Assembly: GCF_900185615.1 (NCBI RefSeq)
Contig: NZ_FYAK01000013.1
Location: forward strand, 16,600 to 80,599
Direction of reading: 5' to 3'
Origin: Photobacterium malacitanum
GTDB lineage: Bacteria; Pseudomonadota; Gammaproteobacteria; Enterobacterales; Vibrionaceae
Length of the DNA stretch: 64,000 bases
Shown here: positions 7,540 through 16,453 of the stretch, one piece after another
Layout of the letters: every line of letters starts with the position of its first letter
How positions within the stretch are numbered: the first letter of the stretch is position 1
Notes under the pieces: model-generated
What the model saw: the letters and a program-made list of their open reading frames with translations, nothing else
What the model was told of the DNA's origin: nothing
The model's database searches: none
Translations under genes and position numbers: made by a program

Positions 7540-8760
7540 TTACAATAAATCGCAGGCTTTATGTAGCGCTGTAATAAAACGCGCGACATCTTGTTGATCA
7601 TTATAAAGTGCTAATGATACCCGTAATGTTCCTGTTAATCCTAGCGCATCCAGCATCGGATGGGCGCAATGGTGGCCAGCTCGTAGTGCAATATGCTGTT
7701 GATCAAGCAAGGTCGCAATGTCTTGATGATGAACACCATCAACCACAAAAGAAAATAGGCTCGCATTTGGCTGCAGGCCGATAATACGCAATCCATCAAT
7801 ATCTTTAATGCCATCTAAGGCTTGTTGACGTAACTTAGCAATATGTTGTTCTGCGCCTTGACGGTCGATATTCTGTAACCATTCAATCGCTGCTGCAAGG
7901 GCTAAACTGCCTGCCACATTAGGTGTTCCAGCCTCAAATTTACTCGGTAAGCCAGCATAATCTGTACCTGAAAAAGAGACTTTTTCGACCATCTTGCCGC
8001 CGCCGTGCCATGGTGGCATCGCTTCTAGCAGTGCTTGTTTGCCATAAAGCACTCCAATACCTGCAGGTGCATAAATTTTATGGCCTGAAAAGACATAAAA
8101 ATCAGCGTCAAGCGCTTGCACATCAATTTGTTCGTGAGCAATGCCTTGCGCGCCATCAACCACGACCACTGCGCCATAGTGGTGAGCAGCAGCTATCATT
8201 GATTCAATCGGATTGCGGGTACCTGTGACATTGGTGATATGAGCAACAGCGACGATTTTGGTTTTATTTGATAATAAACGCTGATAAGCATCGATATCCA
8301 AGCTGCAATCTTGATGCATCGGAATTTTAACGACTTTAGCGCCAGTTTGTTCCGCGACCATTTGCCAAGGCACAATATTGGCATGGTGTTCCATTTCACT
8401 GACTAAAATTTCATCACCAGCTTGTAGGTGACGACGAGCATAGGTTTGTGCGATCAAGTTTAATGCTTCAGTAGCACCACGAGTCCAAATAATTTCTTTA
8501 GGGCTCGCTGCCCCAATAAATTGTTGAACGGTTGTTCGAGCTTGTTCAAAAGCGAAGGTCGCGTTAGTCGTTAAACTATGGCTACCTCGATGCACATTGG
8601 CATTATAGCCGCTGTAATAGTGACGTAGGGTATCGATAACAATCGCAGGTTTTTGAGCTGTTGCTGCGCTGTCTAAATAAACCGCCCGTGGTGCATCATC
8701 TGAATGTTGCAGTGCAGGAAATTGGGTTTGAATTTGCTTGATATCGAATGGTATGGTCAT
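7540..8760 (-). CDS. csdA: Cysteine desulfurase CsdA
   Basis: A PLP-dependent class V aminotransferase-fold enzyme converting L-cysteine to L-alanine with transfer of sulfur to an active-site cysteine persulfide. The 406-residue length is normal. The PLP lysine is Lys228 in FSGHKIYAPAG, and the catalytic cysteine is Cys365 in AGHHCAHPML, the short group II loop typical of CsdA/SufS. It is followed by csdE, its specific acceptor, and tcdA lies just beyond. The 5' side faces the gcvB small RNA, whose terminator separates the two units. SufS is the main alternative, but the csdE/tcdA neighbours favour CsdA. Confidence 0.95.
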   Translation of the reverse strand: MTIPFDIKQIQTQFPALQHSDDAPRAVYLDSAATAQKPAIVIDTLRHYYSGYNANVHRGSHSLTTNATFAFEQARTTVQQFIGAASPKEIIWTRGATEALNLIAQTYARRHLQAGDEILVSEMEHHANIVPWQMVAEQTGAKVVKIPMHQDCSLDIDAYQRLLSNKTKIVAVAHITNVTGTRNPIESMIAAAHHYGAVVVVDGAQGIAHEQIDVQALDADFYVFSGHKIYAPAGIGVLYGKQALLEAMPPWHGGGKMVEKVSFSGTDYAGLPSKFEAGTPNVAGSLALAAAIEWLQNIDRQGAEQHIAKLRQQALDGIKDIDGLRIIGLQPNASLFSFVVDGVHHQDIATLLDQQHIALRAGHHCAHPMLDALGLTGTLRVSLALYNDQQDVARFITALHKACDLL

Positions 8761-8840
8761 AGCGGGTCACATTACAGAAATTTGAATTATCGATGATGCT
8801 AATAAATGCCAGGAAGAGCAAGTGTTGCGATGATTTTTGA

Positions 8841-8878
8841 GTAATAAAAAAATAGCACTGCGTTGGGGCGCAGTGCTA
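8841..8878 (-). terminator. GcvB intrinsic terminator
   Basis: A 10-bp perfect stem (TAGCACTGCG / CGCAGTGCTA) with a TTGGGG loop. On the minus strand it is followed by a run of seven T, the usual GcvB end. Confidence 0.9.
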
Positions 8879-9031
8879 ACAATTACTTTGACACAGAAGT
8901 CAAAATACAGGAAGTAAAGAGGTAGATAACTACCTATCCGGCAGGATCCGGACAATATGCAAACACAACATCGCAATGTTGATTGAGCGGTTAGCCAGAG
9001 GGCAAAACACAAAATGTTAATCAACATTGCG
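8845..9031 (-). ncRNA. gcvB: GcvB small regulatory RNA
   Basis: GcvB is an Hfq-dependent small RNA that represses amino-acid and peptide transporter mRNAs. On the minus strand this region has the conserved G/U-rich R1 seed segment (GATGTTGTGTTTGCATATTG, near 8952-8971). It also has a GGTAG...CTACC hairpin, the CACTTCCTG-like segment TACTTCCTGTATTT, and a terminal hairpin closely matching the E. coli layout. It lies between csdA and the divergent gcvA, as in other gammaproteobacteria. The 5' end is estimated from the -10 element TATTAT at 9038-9043, and the 3' end from the T-run, giving about 187 nt. Confidence 0.92.
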
Positions 9032-9037
9032 GAACGA

Positions 9038-9066
9038 ATAATAGGGTTTATATAGCACTTAAACAA
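9038..9066 (-). promoter_or_regulatory. gcvB promoter
   Basis: On the minus strand TTGTTT (9061-9066), a 17-bp spacer and TATTAT (9038-9043) form a plausible sigma-70 promoter, giving a transcript starting near 9031. The GcvA half-site palindrome lies about 70-80 bp upstream of that start. Confidence 0.65.
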
Positions 9067-9075
9067 TGGACAATT

Positions 9076-9081
9076 TATAAT
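9076..9081 (+). promoter_or_regulatory. gcvA -10 element
   Basis: A perfect TATAAT, 45 bp before the gcvA ATG, with no good -35 hexamer at the right distance. Confidence 0.5.
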
Positions 9082-9098
9082 GTTTGAGATGAAAAAAA

Positions 9099-9110
9099 CT
9101 AATGCATTAG
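9099..9110. promoter_or_regulatory. Candidate GcvA binding site
   Basis: The 12-bp perfect palindrome CTAATGCATTAG contains two inverted CTAAT half-sites, the reported core of GcvA sites. It lies just before the gcvA start and downstream of its -10 element, which suits autorepression. It also lies ~70 bp upstream of the gcvB start, which suits activation of gcvB. Confidence 0.6.
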
Positions 9111-9125
9111 AGAGCATCGAAAAGT

Positions 9126-10046
9126 ATGTCTAGACGTTTACCTCCGCTTAACTCATTGAAGGTGTTTGAAGCTGCTGCAAGGCATTTAAGTTTTACTCGA
9201 GCAGCTGAAGAATTGTTTGTTACTCAAGCCGCAGTTAGCCATCAAATTAAAGCCTTAGAGGAATTTTTGGGGTTAAAGTTATTCCGTCGCCGTAATCGTT
9301 CGTTACTATTAACAGAGGAAGGGCAAAGCTACTTTCTTGATATTAAAGATATCTTTTCATCGATTTCAGATGCGACAGATAAGGTACTAGAAAGGGGGGC
9401 AAAAGGTGCATTAACCATTAGTTTACCTCCTAGTTTCGCGATCCAGTGGCTAGTGCCAAGACTGACGGATTTTAATGAGCAGCACCCTGAAATTGACGTG
9501 CGTATTAAAGCGGTTGATCTTGATGAAGGATCACTGACAGATGATGTTGATGTTGCGATTTATTATGGTCGTGGTAATTGGTCGGGTTTACGTGCTGATA
9601 AGCTATATCAAGAATTTATGATGCCAGTGTGTTCACCAATGTTATTAGTTGGCACTAAACCATTACGTACTATCGAAGATTTAAAACTACATACTTTATT
9701 GCATGATACTTCACGCAAAGAGTGGAAGAACTATGTTCGCCATTATGATGTAAAGGGGGTCAATGTTAATCAAGGCCCTATCTTTAGCCATTCAACCATG
9801 GTGTTACAAGCTGCTGCTCACGGCCAAGGCATTGCATTAGGAAATAATGTTCTGGCGCAACCTGAATTAGAAGCGGGAAGATTGGTGTGTCCATTTGATG
9901 AAATTCTGGTAAGTAAAAATGCGTTTTATTTTGTATGTCAGGAAAAACAAGCGGATACCGGACGCATTCAAATTTTCCGTGATTGGATTTTAAATAAAGC
10001 CCGTAAAGAGCAAGAGGATATGCCTGATGTCATTGAAGAAGTGTGA
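9126..10046 (+). CDS. gcvA: LysR-type glycine cleavage system regulator GcvA
   Basis: A LysR-type transcription factor of 306 residues (E. coli 305) that controls the glycine cleavage operon and gcvB. The N-terminus MSRRLPPLNSLKVFEAAARH starts the winged helix-turn-helix, and the recognition region reads RAAEELFVTQAAVSHQIKALE. The rest is the effector-binding type 2 periplasmic fold. The divergent gcvB gene on its upstream side is diagnostic. The last 20 bp overlap the following hydrolase gene. Confidence 0.95.
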   Translation: MSRRLPPLNSLKVFEAAARHLSFTRAAEELFVTQAAVSHQIKALEEFLGLKLFRRRNRSLLLTEEGQSYFLDIKDIFSSISDATDKVLERGAKGALTISLPPSFAIQWLVPRLTDFNEQHPEIDVRIKAVDLDEGSLTDDVDVAIYYGRGNWSGLRADKLYQEFMMPVCSPMLLVGTKPLRTIEDLKLHTLLHDTSRKEWKNYVRHYDVKGVNVNQGPIFSHSTMVLQAAAHGQGIALGNNVLAQPELEAGRLVCPFDEILVSKNAFYFVCQEKQADTGRIQIFRDWILNKARKEQEDMPDVIEEV

Positions 10047-10704
10047 GTATTTGATTGATGGCCCTGATGCTAAAGATGCGATAGCGACGTTTTTATTTGC
10101 GCATGGTGCTGGTGCCGGAATGGATCATGCTTTTATGACCACGGTTGCGCAGGGGTTAGCAGCACACAATATTCAGGTAGTACGGTTTAATTTCCCGTAT
10201 ATGATCAAACGTGCTGAAGATGGTAAAAAACGTCCGCCCGATCGCCAACCTAAATTATTACTCGATTTTCAAACCCATATTGAACAGTTTGATAATGGCA
10301 AGTTAGTCATTGGTGGTAAATCAATGGGTGGTCGAATGGCGAGTTTAATGGTGACTGATATTGCCGCCCAAACAGCGCTAGTGAATAACTGTGCGGCAAA
10401 AGTTCGTGGTGTTGCTTGCCTTGGTTTTCCGTTTCATCCGCCAGCAAAGCCAGAAAATTATCGTGGCGATCATTTGGCAACTATCAGTGTACCAACGCTT
10501 ATTTTGCAAGGTGAACGTGATACCTTTGGCGTGCGCAGTGAAGTTGAACAATGGCCATTTTCAGCTCAGGTGGATTATCAGTTTTTAGCCGATGGTGATC
10601 ATGGTTTTAAGCCACGTAAAGCATCAGGTCATACTGAAGCTGAAAATATTGCTATCGCCATTGAATCATTAGCGGCCTTTATTAAAAAGTGTGTTGCTAG
10701 TTAA
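10027..10704 (+). CDS. Alpha/beta-hydrolase fold protein of unknown substrate
   Basis: A 225-residue cytosolic protein with an alpha/beta-hydrolase core. FLFAHGAGAGMDHAFM is the oxyanion-hole region. The nucleophile is Ser99 in GGKSMGGRMA, the acid lies in LQGERDTFG, and the histidine in DGDHGFKPR. The HGAGAGMDH and PFMI-K-PPDRQPKLL pattern resembles the KANL3/Tex30-like hydrolase group. The ATG overlaps the end of gcvA by 20 bp, suggesting translational coupling, and DUF423 follows by 22 bp. The substrate cannot be predicted. Confidence 0.82.
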   Translation: MSLKKCEYLIDGPDAKDAIATFLFAHGAGAGMDHAFMTTVAQGLAAHNIQVVRFNFPYMIKRAEDGKKRPPDRQPKLLLDFQTHIEQFDNGKLVIGGKSMGGRMASLMVTDIAAQTALVNNCAAKVRGVACLGFPFHPPAKPENYRGDHLATISVPTLILQGERDTFGVRSEVEQWPFSAQVDYQFLADGDHGFKPRKASGHTEAENIAIAIESLAAFIKKCVAS

Positions 10705-10726
10705 GTAGCACAGAGGTGTATTTATA

Positions 10727-11128
10727 ATGGTTGAATTAACCGCTAAACAACGTCAACAATCACGATTGATGCTGATGTTTGCTGCATGCAGTGGCGTGGT
10801 GATGGTGGCATTAGGGGCATTTGCAGCACATGGTTTAACGCATACGCTAGCCCCTTATTTACTCGATGTGTTTAAAGTCGGGGTTCAATATCAGGCATGG
10901 CATACATTAGCATTATTAGCTTGTGGAATATTGTCACGCTTTTTGCCATCAAAAGCGTTATCATACGCGGCGCTGTTTTTTGGCCTCGGTATAATTTGCT
11001 TTAGTGGCAGTTTATATGCGCTGGCTTTAACCGGCATTAAATGGTTTGGTCCTATCACACCGATGGGCGGAATATGTTTTATTATTGGCTGGGTAATGCT
11101 CGCAATAGCAGCCTGGCGTTCAGCTTGA
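10727..11128 (+). CDS. DUF423 inner-membrane protein (YgdD-like)
   Basis: A 133-residue protein with four predicted membrane helices (about 14-36, 55-72, 79-97 and 107-127). The family signature [15 protein letters not shown] near the N-terminus and [15 protein letters not shown] in the middle identify DUF423, of which E. coli YgdD is a member. Function is unknown. The gene sits between the hydrolase and rlmM with short spacers (22 and 10 bp), so all are probably one transcript; ygdD and rlmM are also neighbours in E. coli. Confidence 0.9.
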   Translation: MVELTAKQRQQSRLMLMFAACSGVVMVALGAFAAHGLTHTLAPYLLDVFKVGVQYQAWHTLALLACGILSRFLPSKALSYAALFFGLGIICFSGSLYALALTGIKWFGPITPMGGICFIIGWVMLAIAAWRSA

Positions 11129-11138
11129 GGGTTCCAAC

Positions 11139-12224
11139 GTGAATCAAGTTTTATTGTACTGTCGTCCTGGCTTTGAAAAAGAATGTGCCGGAGAGGTTCA
11201 AGACAAAGCAAATACGCTGGAATTGTTTGGTTTCCCTCGGGTGAAAAACAATTCAGGCTATGTGTTATTTGAATTCTATCAAGCAGGTGATGCTGATAAA
11301 TTCATTAAATTACAGCCATTTTCACAGTTGATTTTTGCACGCCAAATGTTTGCTACATCAGCAATGTTAAGCGGTTTACCTGCAGAAGATCGTATTTCAC
11401 CTATTTTAGAAACCATTGGTGAAAACTTTCCTATTTGTGGTGATTTACGCATTGAAACACCAGATACCAATGAAGCGAAAGAGCTATTGAAGTTCTGCCG
11501 TAAATTTACAGTGCCATTACGCCAAGCAATGCGTAAACGTAATGTTTTATACGTTAAAGATAACCATAAAAAACCGGTTTTACACGTGTGCTTTATTGCT
11601 CCTGGTTGCTGTTTTGTTGGTTATTCTTACCCGCAAAATAACTCCCAATTTTTTATGGGTATTCCACGTCTTAAATTCCCAGCTGATGCGCCAAGTCGTT
11701 CAACGCTGAAGTTAGAAGAAGCATTTCACGTATTTATTCCTCGTGAAGAGTGGGATGAGCGTTTAGCTCCTGGTATGTGGAGTGTTGATTTAGGGGCGTG
11801 CCCAGGTGGTTGGACATATCAACTGGTGAAGCGTTCGATGTTCGTTCACGCGATTGATAATGGTACGATGGCACAAAGCTTAATGGATACAGGCCAAGTT
11901 AAATATCATGCCGTTGATGGTTTTAAATATGAACCAGCCCGTAAAAATATTACTTGGATTGTATGTGACATGATTGAAAAGCCAGCACGTGTAGCGCACC
12001 TAATGGGTGAGTGGCTAATAAAAGCATGGGCAAAAGAGGCGATTTTCAACCTTAAGTTACCAATGAAAGGCCGTTATGATGAAGTACTGCAAGATATTGA
12101 AAATCTAAAAGTATTGCTGATTAAAAATGGCGTTAAGTTTAAGCTACAAGCAAAACACTTGTACCATGACCGTGAAGAAATTACGGTGCATATTCAACGC
12201 TTAGATAATCGTTCAGCGTATTAA
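11139..12224 (+). CDS. rlmM: 23S rRNA 2'-O-ribose methyltransferase (C2498)
   Basis: Methylates the 2'-O of C2498 in 23S rRNA with S-adenosylmethionine. The 361 residues comprise an N-terminal THUMP-like RNA-binding region and a C-terminal Rossmann methyltransferase domain with motif DLGACPGGW at 217-225. An IVCDMIEKP segment follows, and a final [12 protein letters not shown] region. The GTG at 11139 is 10 bp after DUF423. A strong terminator follows, closing the gcvA-hydrolase-DUF423-rlmM run. Confidence 0.95.
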   Translation: MNQVLLYCRPGFEKECAGEVQDKANTLELFGFPRVKNNSGYVLFEFYQAGDADKFIKLQPFSQLIFARQMFATSAMLSGLPAEDRISPILETIGENFPICGDLRIETPDTNEAKELLKFCRKFTVPLRQAMRKRNVLYVKDNHKKPVLHVCFIAPGCCFVGYSYPQNNSQFFMGIPRLKFPADAPSRSTLKLEEAFHVFIPREEWDERLAPGMWSVDLGACPGGWTYQLVKRSMFVHAIDNGTMAQSLMDTGQVKYHAVDGFKYEPARKNITWIVCDMIEKPARVAHLMGEWLIKAWAKEAIFNLKLPMKGRYDEVLQDIENLKVLLIKNGVKFKLQAKHLYHDREEITVHIQRLDNRSAY

Positions 12225-12250
12225 TTTGCGGGCCAGTTAGTGGATTTCTT

Positions 12251-12280
12251 AACGCCACCTTTTGAGGGTGGCGTTTTTTT
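12251..12280 (+). terminator. Terminator after rlmM
   Basis: A 9-bp stem (AACGCCACC / GGTGGCGTT) followed by a run of T. It lies between the convergent rlmM and xni. Confidence 0.9.
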
Positions 12281-12307
12281 ATGTAAATTATTTATATTAG
12301 AGCTAGA

Positions 12308-13087
12308 TCAACCCTGATGTGACTCATGATAACGAATATCTTGCAAATTAAAGCCTAATGTTAAATCGGTTTTTAAACGTGCGACAGCTTTGGATGCGCG
12401 AGCTGTTTCTTCATTGCCAGTGATTTTTTTTTGCCATTTAGGGGCAAGATCGGTCGCTGTAAGAATCGCTTCAAGGTTAGGGTAAAGACTTAATAATTCA
12501 ACTGCCGCTTTAGGACCAATACCGGCAACGCCCGGGATTTTACTGGAACTGATGCCTGCTAATCCCCAGTAGTCAGTTAATAATTGCGGCTTAACACCAT
12601 ATTCTTTTTCAATAAACGGGCTATCAAGCCAGCGCTGTTGAAAGTAATCCCGAATACGTAAGGTGGGTTGTAACAACTGACAATAGCCTTTGTCGGTCGA
12701 AACAATAGTCACTTGTTCATTACGCGAGGCGACTTTTAAGGCTAAGGTTGCCACTAGATCATCGGCTTCATCACCCTCTGATAATAGTGAATCAATACCG
12801 ATCGCCATAAATGCATCTTGAATCGTGTCCATGCCTGCTAATAACTCTGGCGGCATTGGTTTTCGGCCTTCTTTATAATGCGGCAGTAACTCTGCTCGCC
12901 AGCCGCGATCATCACTATTATGGTCAAATACCGCCACAATATGGCTGGGCTGGGTGCTACTAATGATTTTCTGTAATGCCTGACAACATACTCTGGCAGT
13001 GTTGTCGACATCGGGTTGCCCCGGTTGCGCCGCATGTACGCGACGAATAAGATTTAATGCATCAATAACAACGAGGTGAATAGCCAT
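12308..13087 (-). CDS. xni: Flap endonuclease Xni (ExoIX)
   Basis: A 259-residue 5'-nuclease homologous to the 5'-3' exonuclease domain of DNA polymerase I; E. coli Xni acts on flap DNA. The N-terminal LVVIDALNLIRRVHA, the acidic stretch EGDEADDLVATLA and the helix-hairpin-helix region IPGVAGIGPKAAVELL are visible. There is no polymerase domain. It lies 77 bp downstream of ppnN in the same direction. Confidence 0.93.
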   Translation of the reverse strand: MAIHLVVIDALNLIRRVHAAQPGQPDVDNTARVCCQALQKIISSTQPSHIVAVFDHNSDDRGWRAELLPHYKEGRKPMPPELLAGMDTIQDAFMAIGIDSLLSEGDEADDLVATLALKVASRNEQVTIVSTDKGYCQLLQPTLRIRDYFQQRWLDSPFIEKEYGVKPQLLTDYWGLAGISSSKIPGVAGIGPKAAVELLSLYPNLEAILTATDLAPKWQKKITGNEETARASKAVARLKTDLTLGFNLQDIRYHESHQG

Positions 13088-13164
13088 AAATAAATTCTGT
13101 TTAGATGAATAAAAGGAGCGCTTAGGCTCCTTATTGTACGCAAAACTGTTACCAAATAACGAAC

Positions 13165-14538
13165 TTATTTCGGTTGCTGGTGCGAGTTGACGATTTCATA
13201 ACAAGGCTCGTATTTACTTCCTGGTAATTTCATTCGTTGTTGGTCGACAAAGTTCTTCAGCAGTTTATCCATGCGTTGCATCAGTACTTTATCACCATCG
13301 ATTTTAAACCGACCATATTGCTCAATTTCATGAATACCTTCTTCTTTGACATTACCTGCGACAATACCTGAAAATGCACGGCGCAGATTAGCTGCCAGTT
13401 TTTCTTTCGGCTGATCCATATGTAAATCTAAGCTCGCCATTGCTTTATGGGTCGGTGAGAAGGGCATTTGAAAATCTTCAGGGATCGTCAGTGACCAGTT
13501 AAAACAATAAGCATCACCCGTCGCTAAACGATGTTCTTTCACGCGCGCCATCGATGCTTTCATCACTTGGGCAACTTCGGCAGGATCACCGATAATAATT
13601 TGATAATGCTGCGTTGCTGCTTCACCTAAAGTATCACGAATAAAATCATCTAAAGTGCGAAAGTAAGCTTCACTCTCTTTAGGGCCGGTGAGGATTAATG
13701 GCAGCGGTTGTTCTGCGTTATCAGGATGCATTAAGATCCCTAAAATATACAGCAGCTCTTCCGCAGTACCTGCGCCACCAGGGAAAATAATGATCCCATG
13801 ACCAACTCGAACAAAGGCTTCTAGGCGTTTTTCGATATCAGGTAAAATAACTAATTCATTGACGATAGGATTAGGTGGCTCTGCAGCAATAATTGAGGGT
13901 TCAGTTAACCCAATAAAGCGGCTGCCAGAATAACGTTGTTTGGCATGACCAATGGCAGCTCCCTTCATTGGGCCTTCCATTGCGCCTGGGCCGCAGCCTG
14001 TACAAATATTAAGTTCACGCAAACCTAATTCATTGCCGACTTCGCGAGTATATTGATACTCAATCGGGTTAATGGAGTGGCCGCCCCAGCACACAATAAT
14101 ATTAGGATCTTCGCCAGCATGTAGCGTGCGGGCGTTACGTAATAGGCTAAACACAAAATCAGTAATATGAGGCGCGCTGGCAAGATCGATATCGTTACGA
14201 CGGGCAATATGCATATCTACATAAATAATGTCGCGTAATACGGAAAACATGTGTTCTTGAATGCCGCGAATAATACGCCCATCAACGAAAGCATGCTCAG
14301 GTGGGTTGACCAGCTCGATTTTAATCCCACGTTCACGACGTAATAAGTTAATTGCAAAATCGAGATGTTTTTCAAGTAACTCTTTGGAATTATCAGTATG
14401 GCTACCTGAATTTAAAACCGCCAGTGAGCAGTTGCGATAAAGGCGATATAAATCACTGGATGCAGTTGCTTTTAAGCTGTCGGCTTCTATTTGTGATAAT
14501 AGGTTCATAGCGCCGATAGGGCTGATATGCGTTATCAT
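13165..14538 (-). CDS. ppnN: Pyrimidine/purine nucleotide 5'-monophosphate nucleosidase
   Basis: PpnN (YgdH) cleaves nucleoside monophosphates to base plus ribose 5-phosphate and is a (p)ppGpp target in E. coli. The 457-residue protein begins [20 protein letters not shown], very close to the E. coli N-terminus. It carries the LOG/lysine-decarboxylase-like phosphoribohydrolase motif [16 protein letters not shown] in the centre and an additional C-terminal domain. The DUF4478-like N-terminal region and this motif together distinguish it from LOG proteins. It is probably cotranscribed with xni. Confidence 0.95.
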   Translation of the reverse strand: MITHISPIGAMNLLSQIEADSLKATASSDLYRLYRNCSLAVLNSGSHTDNSKELLEKHLDFAINLLRRERGIKIELVNPPEHAFVDGRIIRGIQEHMFSVLRDIIYVDMHIARRNDIDLASAPHITDFVFSLLRNARTLHAGEDPNIIVCWGGHSINPIEYQYTREVGNELGLRELNICTGCGPGAMEGPMKGAAIGHAKQRYSGSRFIGLTEPSIIAAEPPNPIVNELVILPDIEKRLEAFVRVGHGIIIFPGGAGTAEELLYILGILMHPDNAEQPLPLILTGPKESEAYFRTLDDFIRDTLGEAATQHYQIIIGDPAEVAQVMKASMARVKEHRLATGDAYCFNWSLTIPEDFQMPFSPTHKAMASLDLHMDQPKEKLAANLRRAFSGIVAGNVKEEGIHEIEQYGRFKIDGDKVLMQRMDKLLKNFVDQQRMKLPGSKYEPCYEIVNSHQQPK

Positions 14539-14768
14539 AATAACCTCCCTGGTAATGATGAAACAGCATGTTCATTTATTGATATAGGCTGTGGCGCAAG
14601 GCGTAGTCACCAACGGACTGGTGTTAAAATCAAATAAAGAACAAGACGTTGACGATAAGATAATTTGTTGCTCTGTAGTTACCATACACAGGGATTATAT
14701 TTTTGACCAGTAAATGATAATAATAATATAACGCAGTCGATAAAGGCGAATGTGGCTGTGATTGACGT

Positions 14769-16322
14769 TTAAATTTGGTCAATAATGATATTACTGCATG
14801 GATGTTGAGCATGGAGTAATGCTATTTCAAGCCGTTCGATAACTTGTTTGGGCGTGTCGTTGGCAGCAAAAAAACCGCTGCTGATAGAAACCGACATTGC
14901 CACACTCTGACCTTTGAAGTGTAACGGTAATTGACTCACCGCGGCACGAATATTTTGTAGCGTTTGATGGCGTTGTTGGTCATTACAATCGGTAATGATT
15001 AACATAAACGCATCATCATTAAATCGCGCAATAAAATCGGTAGGATTCAGTTGTTGGCTAATCGTTTTTGCAATGATTTTAAGTGCTTTATCACCCGCAT
15101 GATGACCATAATTTTTATTAAGCTGACTCAGCTCATCGATATCAATTAGCATTAATAATAATGGCGTTTGGTAACGTAACCAGCGCTGATATTCATGTTC
15201 AAGTCGATCATCAAACGCACTACGGTTATAGGTTAAGGTCAATTTATCTCGAAAGATATTTTGTTCCTGTTGGCTTAAACGTTGATGGTAACTGTAGGTG
15301 TGCTGTTGTACTTGATGGACTTTATTGTCATTGTGGTTTAATTGTTCTATTAGTGCTTGTTCACGCTGCTCTAGCTGACTATTACGCTGAGCAAGTTGCT
15401 GTAATTCGTTGGCAATAGTGACTAATAATGGTGTTGCGTCAGGTGTTTTTTTAAGGTTTAGTTGTTGATTAATCGTTGTTGCTATTGAAGCAATATTGGT
15501 ATTGAAGTCACAGCGATGCTGGTGCAACACAGCAAAAGAACTTGCTGCTTTAGCCGTATTTTTTTGTAATGAGGCTAAATCACTATTGAGTGTATTTAAA
15601 AACTGTTGTGAGGCATGGCGTTCAGCATGGGTGCCAGTAACAATAAGACGTAACACTTGCAATAACAGTGTTTGTAATCTTGTTTGATTTACCCCTTGGG
15701 TTAATTGTTCTCGAATCTCAAACAGTTGTTCGCCTTGCTCATTGGTAAAATCGATCTCAGAGATGACAGCGAGTAATTCCGCTGCTAACTCAACCTCAAA
15801 ATTTGGCTGCAGCTCAGTGAGGCTGGTACCGTTATTGCTGGCTGAAATTAACTTTATACTGCGTTCATACAGTTCAAGTAAGCGTAAGATACGCTGATGA
15901 TTGTCCAACAGTGTTGCTGATGGTTGATTAAAAATACTATGTAGATCACGCCGTAGTGATAGCGGTAACCCTTGGTAATGCGAGAGGGTACGGCCGCGTT
16001 GATTTATATGGTGTTGTAAGCGTTTATTTTGGTGTTGAATCACATCGGCTTGTTGAATGACTAACCGTTCAATCATCGATAATCGTGGAATAAGTCGGCT
16101 GATCTCTAGTGGCTGCTCAAGATCAACGCTAATGGCTTGTAGCCTTGTATCGAGTTCATTATCAATGCCTCGACACGCAACGACTAATCGAGTGATTAGC
16201 CGTTTTAAGATTACAATTTCACGCCGCGATTTCAGGTTAGAATCACGGTAAGAAAGTTGAGCGAGGTCTAAGCGTTGTTTTAGAACGCTGACTTCGTTAA
16301 CAATCGCGCTAATATCTGTCAT
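14769..16322 (-). CDS. Cytosolic protein with degenerate GGDEF domain (CdgG-like)
   Basis: A 517-residue protein with no signal peptide or clear membrane segment. Residues ~1-350 are helical and Gln/Leu-rich with likely coiled coils (LAQRNSQLEQREQALIEQ). Residues ~355-515 form a GGDEF-type fold (LTYNRSAFDDRL, LLMLIDIDELSQLNKNYGHHAGDKAL). The signature is NDDAF at 435-439 instead of GGDEF: both catalytic-loop glycines and the metal-binding glutamate are replaced, so diguanylate cyclase activity is unlikely. Position between ppnN and queF matches, as I recall, the Vibrio cholerae gene cdgG (VC0900), also a degenerate GGDEF protein. A sensing or scaffold role is inference. Confidence 0.82.
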   Translation of the reverse strand: MTDISAIVNEVSVLKQRLDLAQLSYRDSNLKSRREIVILKRLITRLVVACRGIDNELDTRLQAISVDLEQPLEISRLIPRLSMIERLVIQQADVIQHQNKRLQHHINQRGRTLSHYQGLPLSLRRDLHSIFNQPSATLLDNHQRILRLLELYERSIKLISASNNGTSLTELQPNFEVELAAELLAVISEIDFTNEQGEQLFEIREQLTQGVNQTRLQTLLLQVLRLIVTGTHAERHASQQFLNTLNSDLASLQKNTAKAASSFAVLHQHRCDFNTNIASIATTINQQLNLKKTPDATPLLVTIANELQQLAQRNSQLEQREQALIEQLNHNDNKVHQVQQHTYSYHQRLSQQEQNIFRDKLTLTYNRSAFDDRLEHEYQRWLRYQTPLLLMLIDIDELSQLNKNYGHHAGDKALKIIAKTISQQLNPTDFIARFNDDAFMLIITDCNDQQRHQTLQNIRAAVSQLPLHFKGQSVAMSVSISSGFFAANDTPKQVIERLEIALLHAQHPCSNIIIDQI

Positions 16323-16453
16323 TGGTTATGCATCTGCATTAATACAGTTAAAATCCATTTAATTCATAATGTTACTGATATTAAAAGATATGCTACCAAA
16401 AATGAAACGTGATAGTTAGTGCTATTTATCAGACTGTTGTGATCGTTGTATAT

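Noticed and set aside
8767..9117. 116-codon frame on the minus strand between csdA and gcvA
   Set aside because: It is entirely explained by the gcvB RNA and its promoter; the translation is Cys-rich with no recognisable domain.
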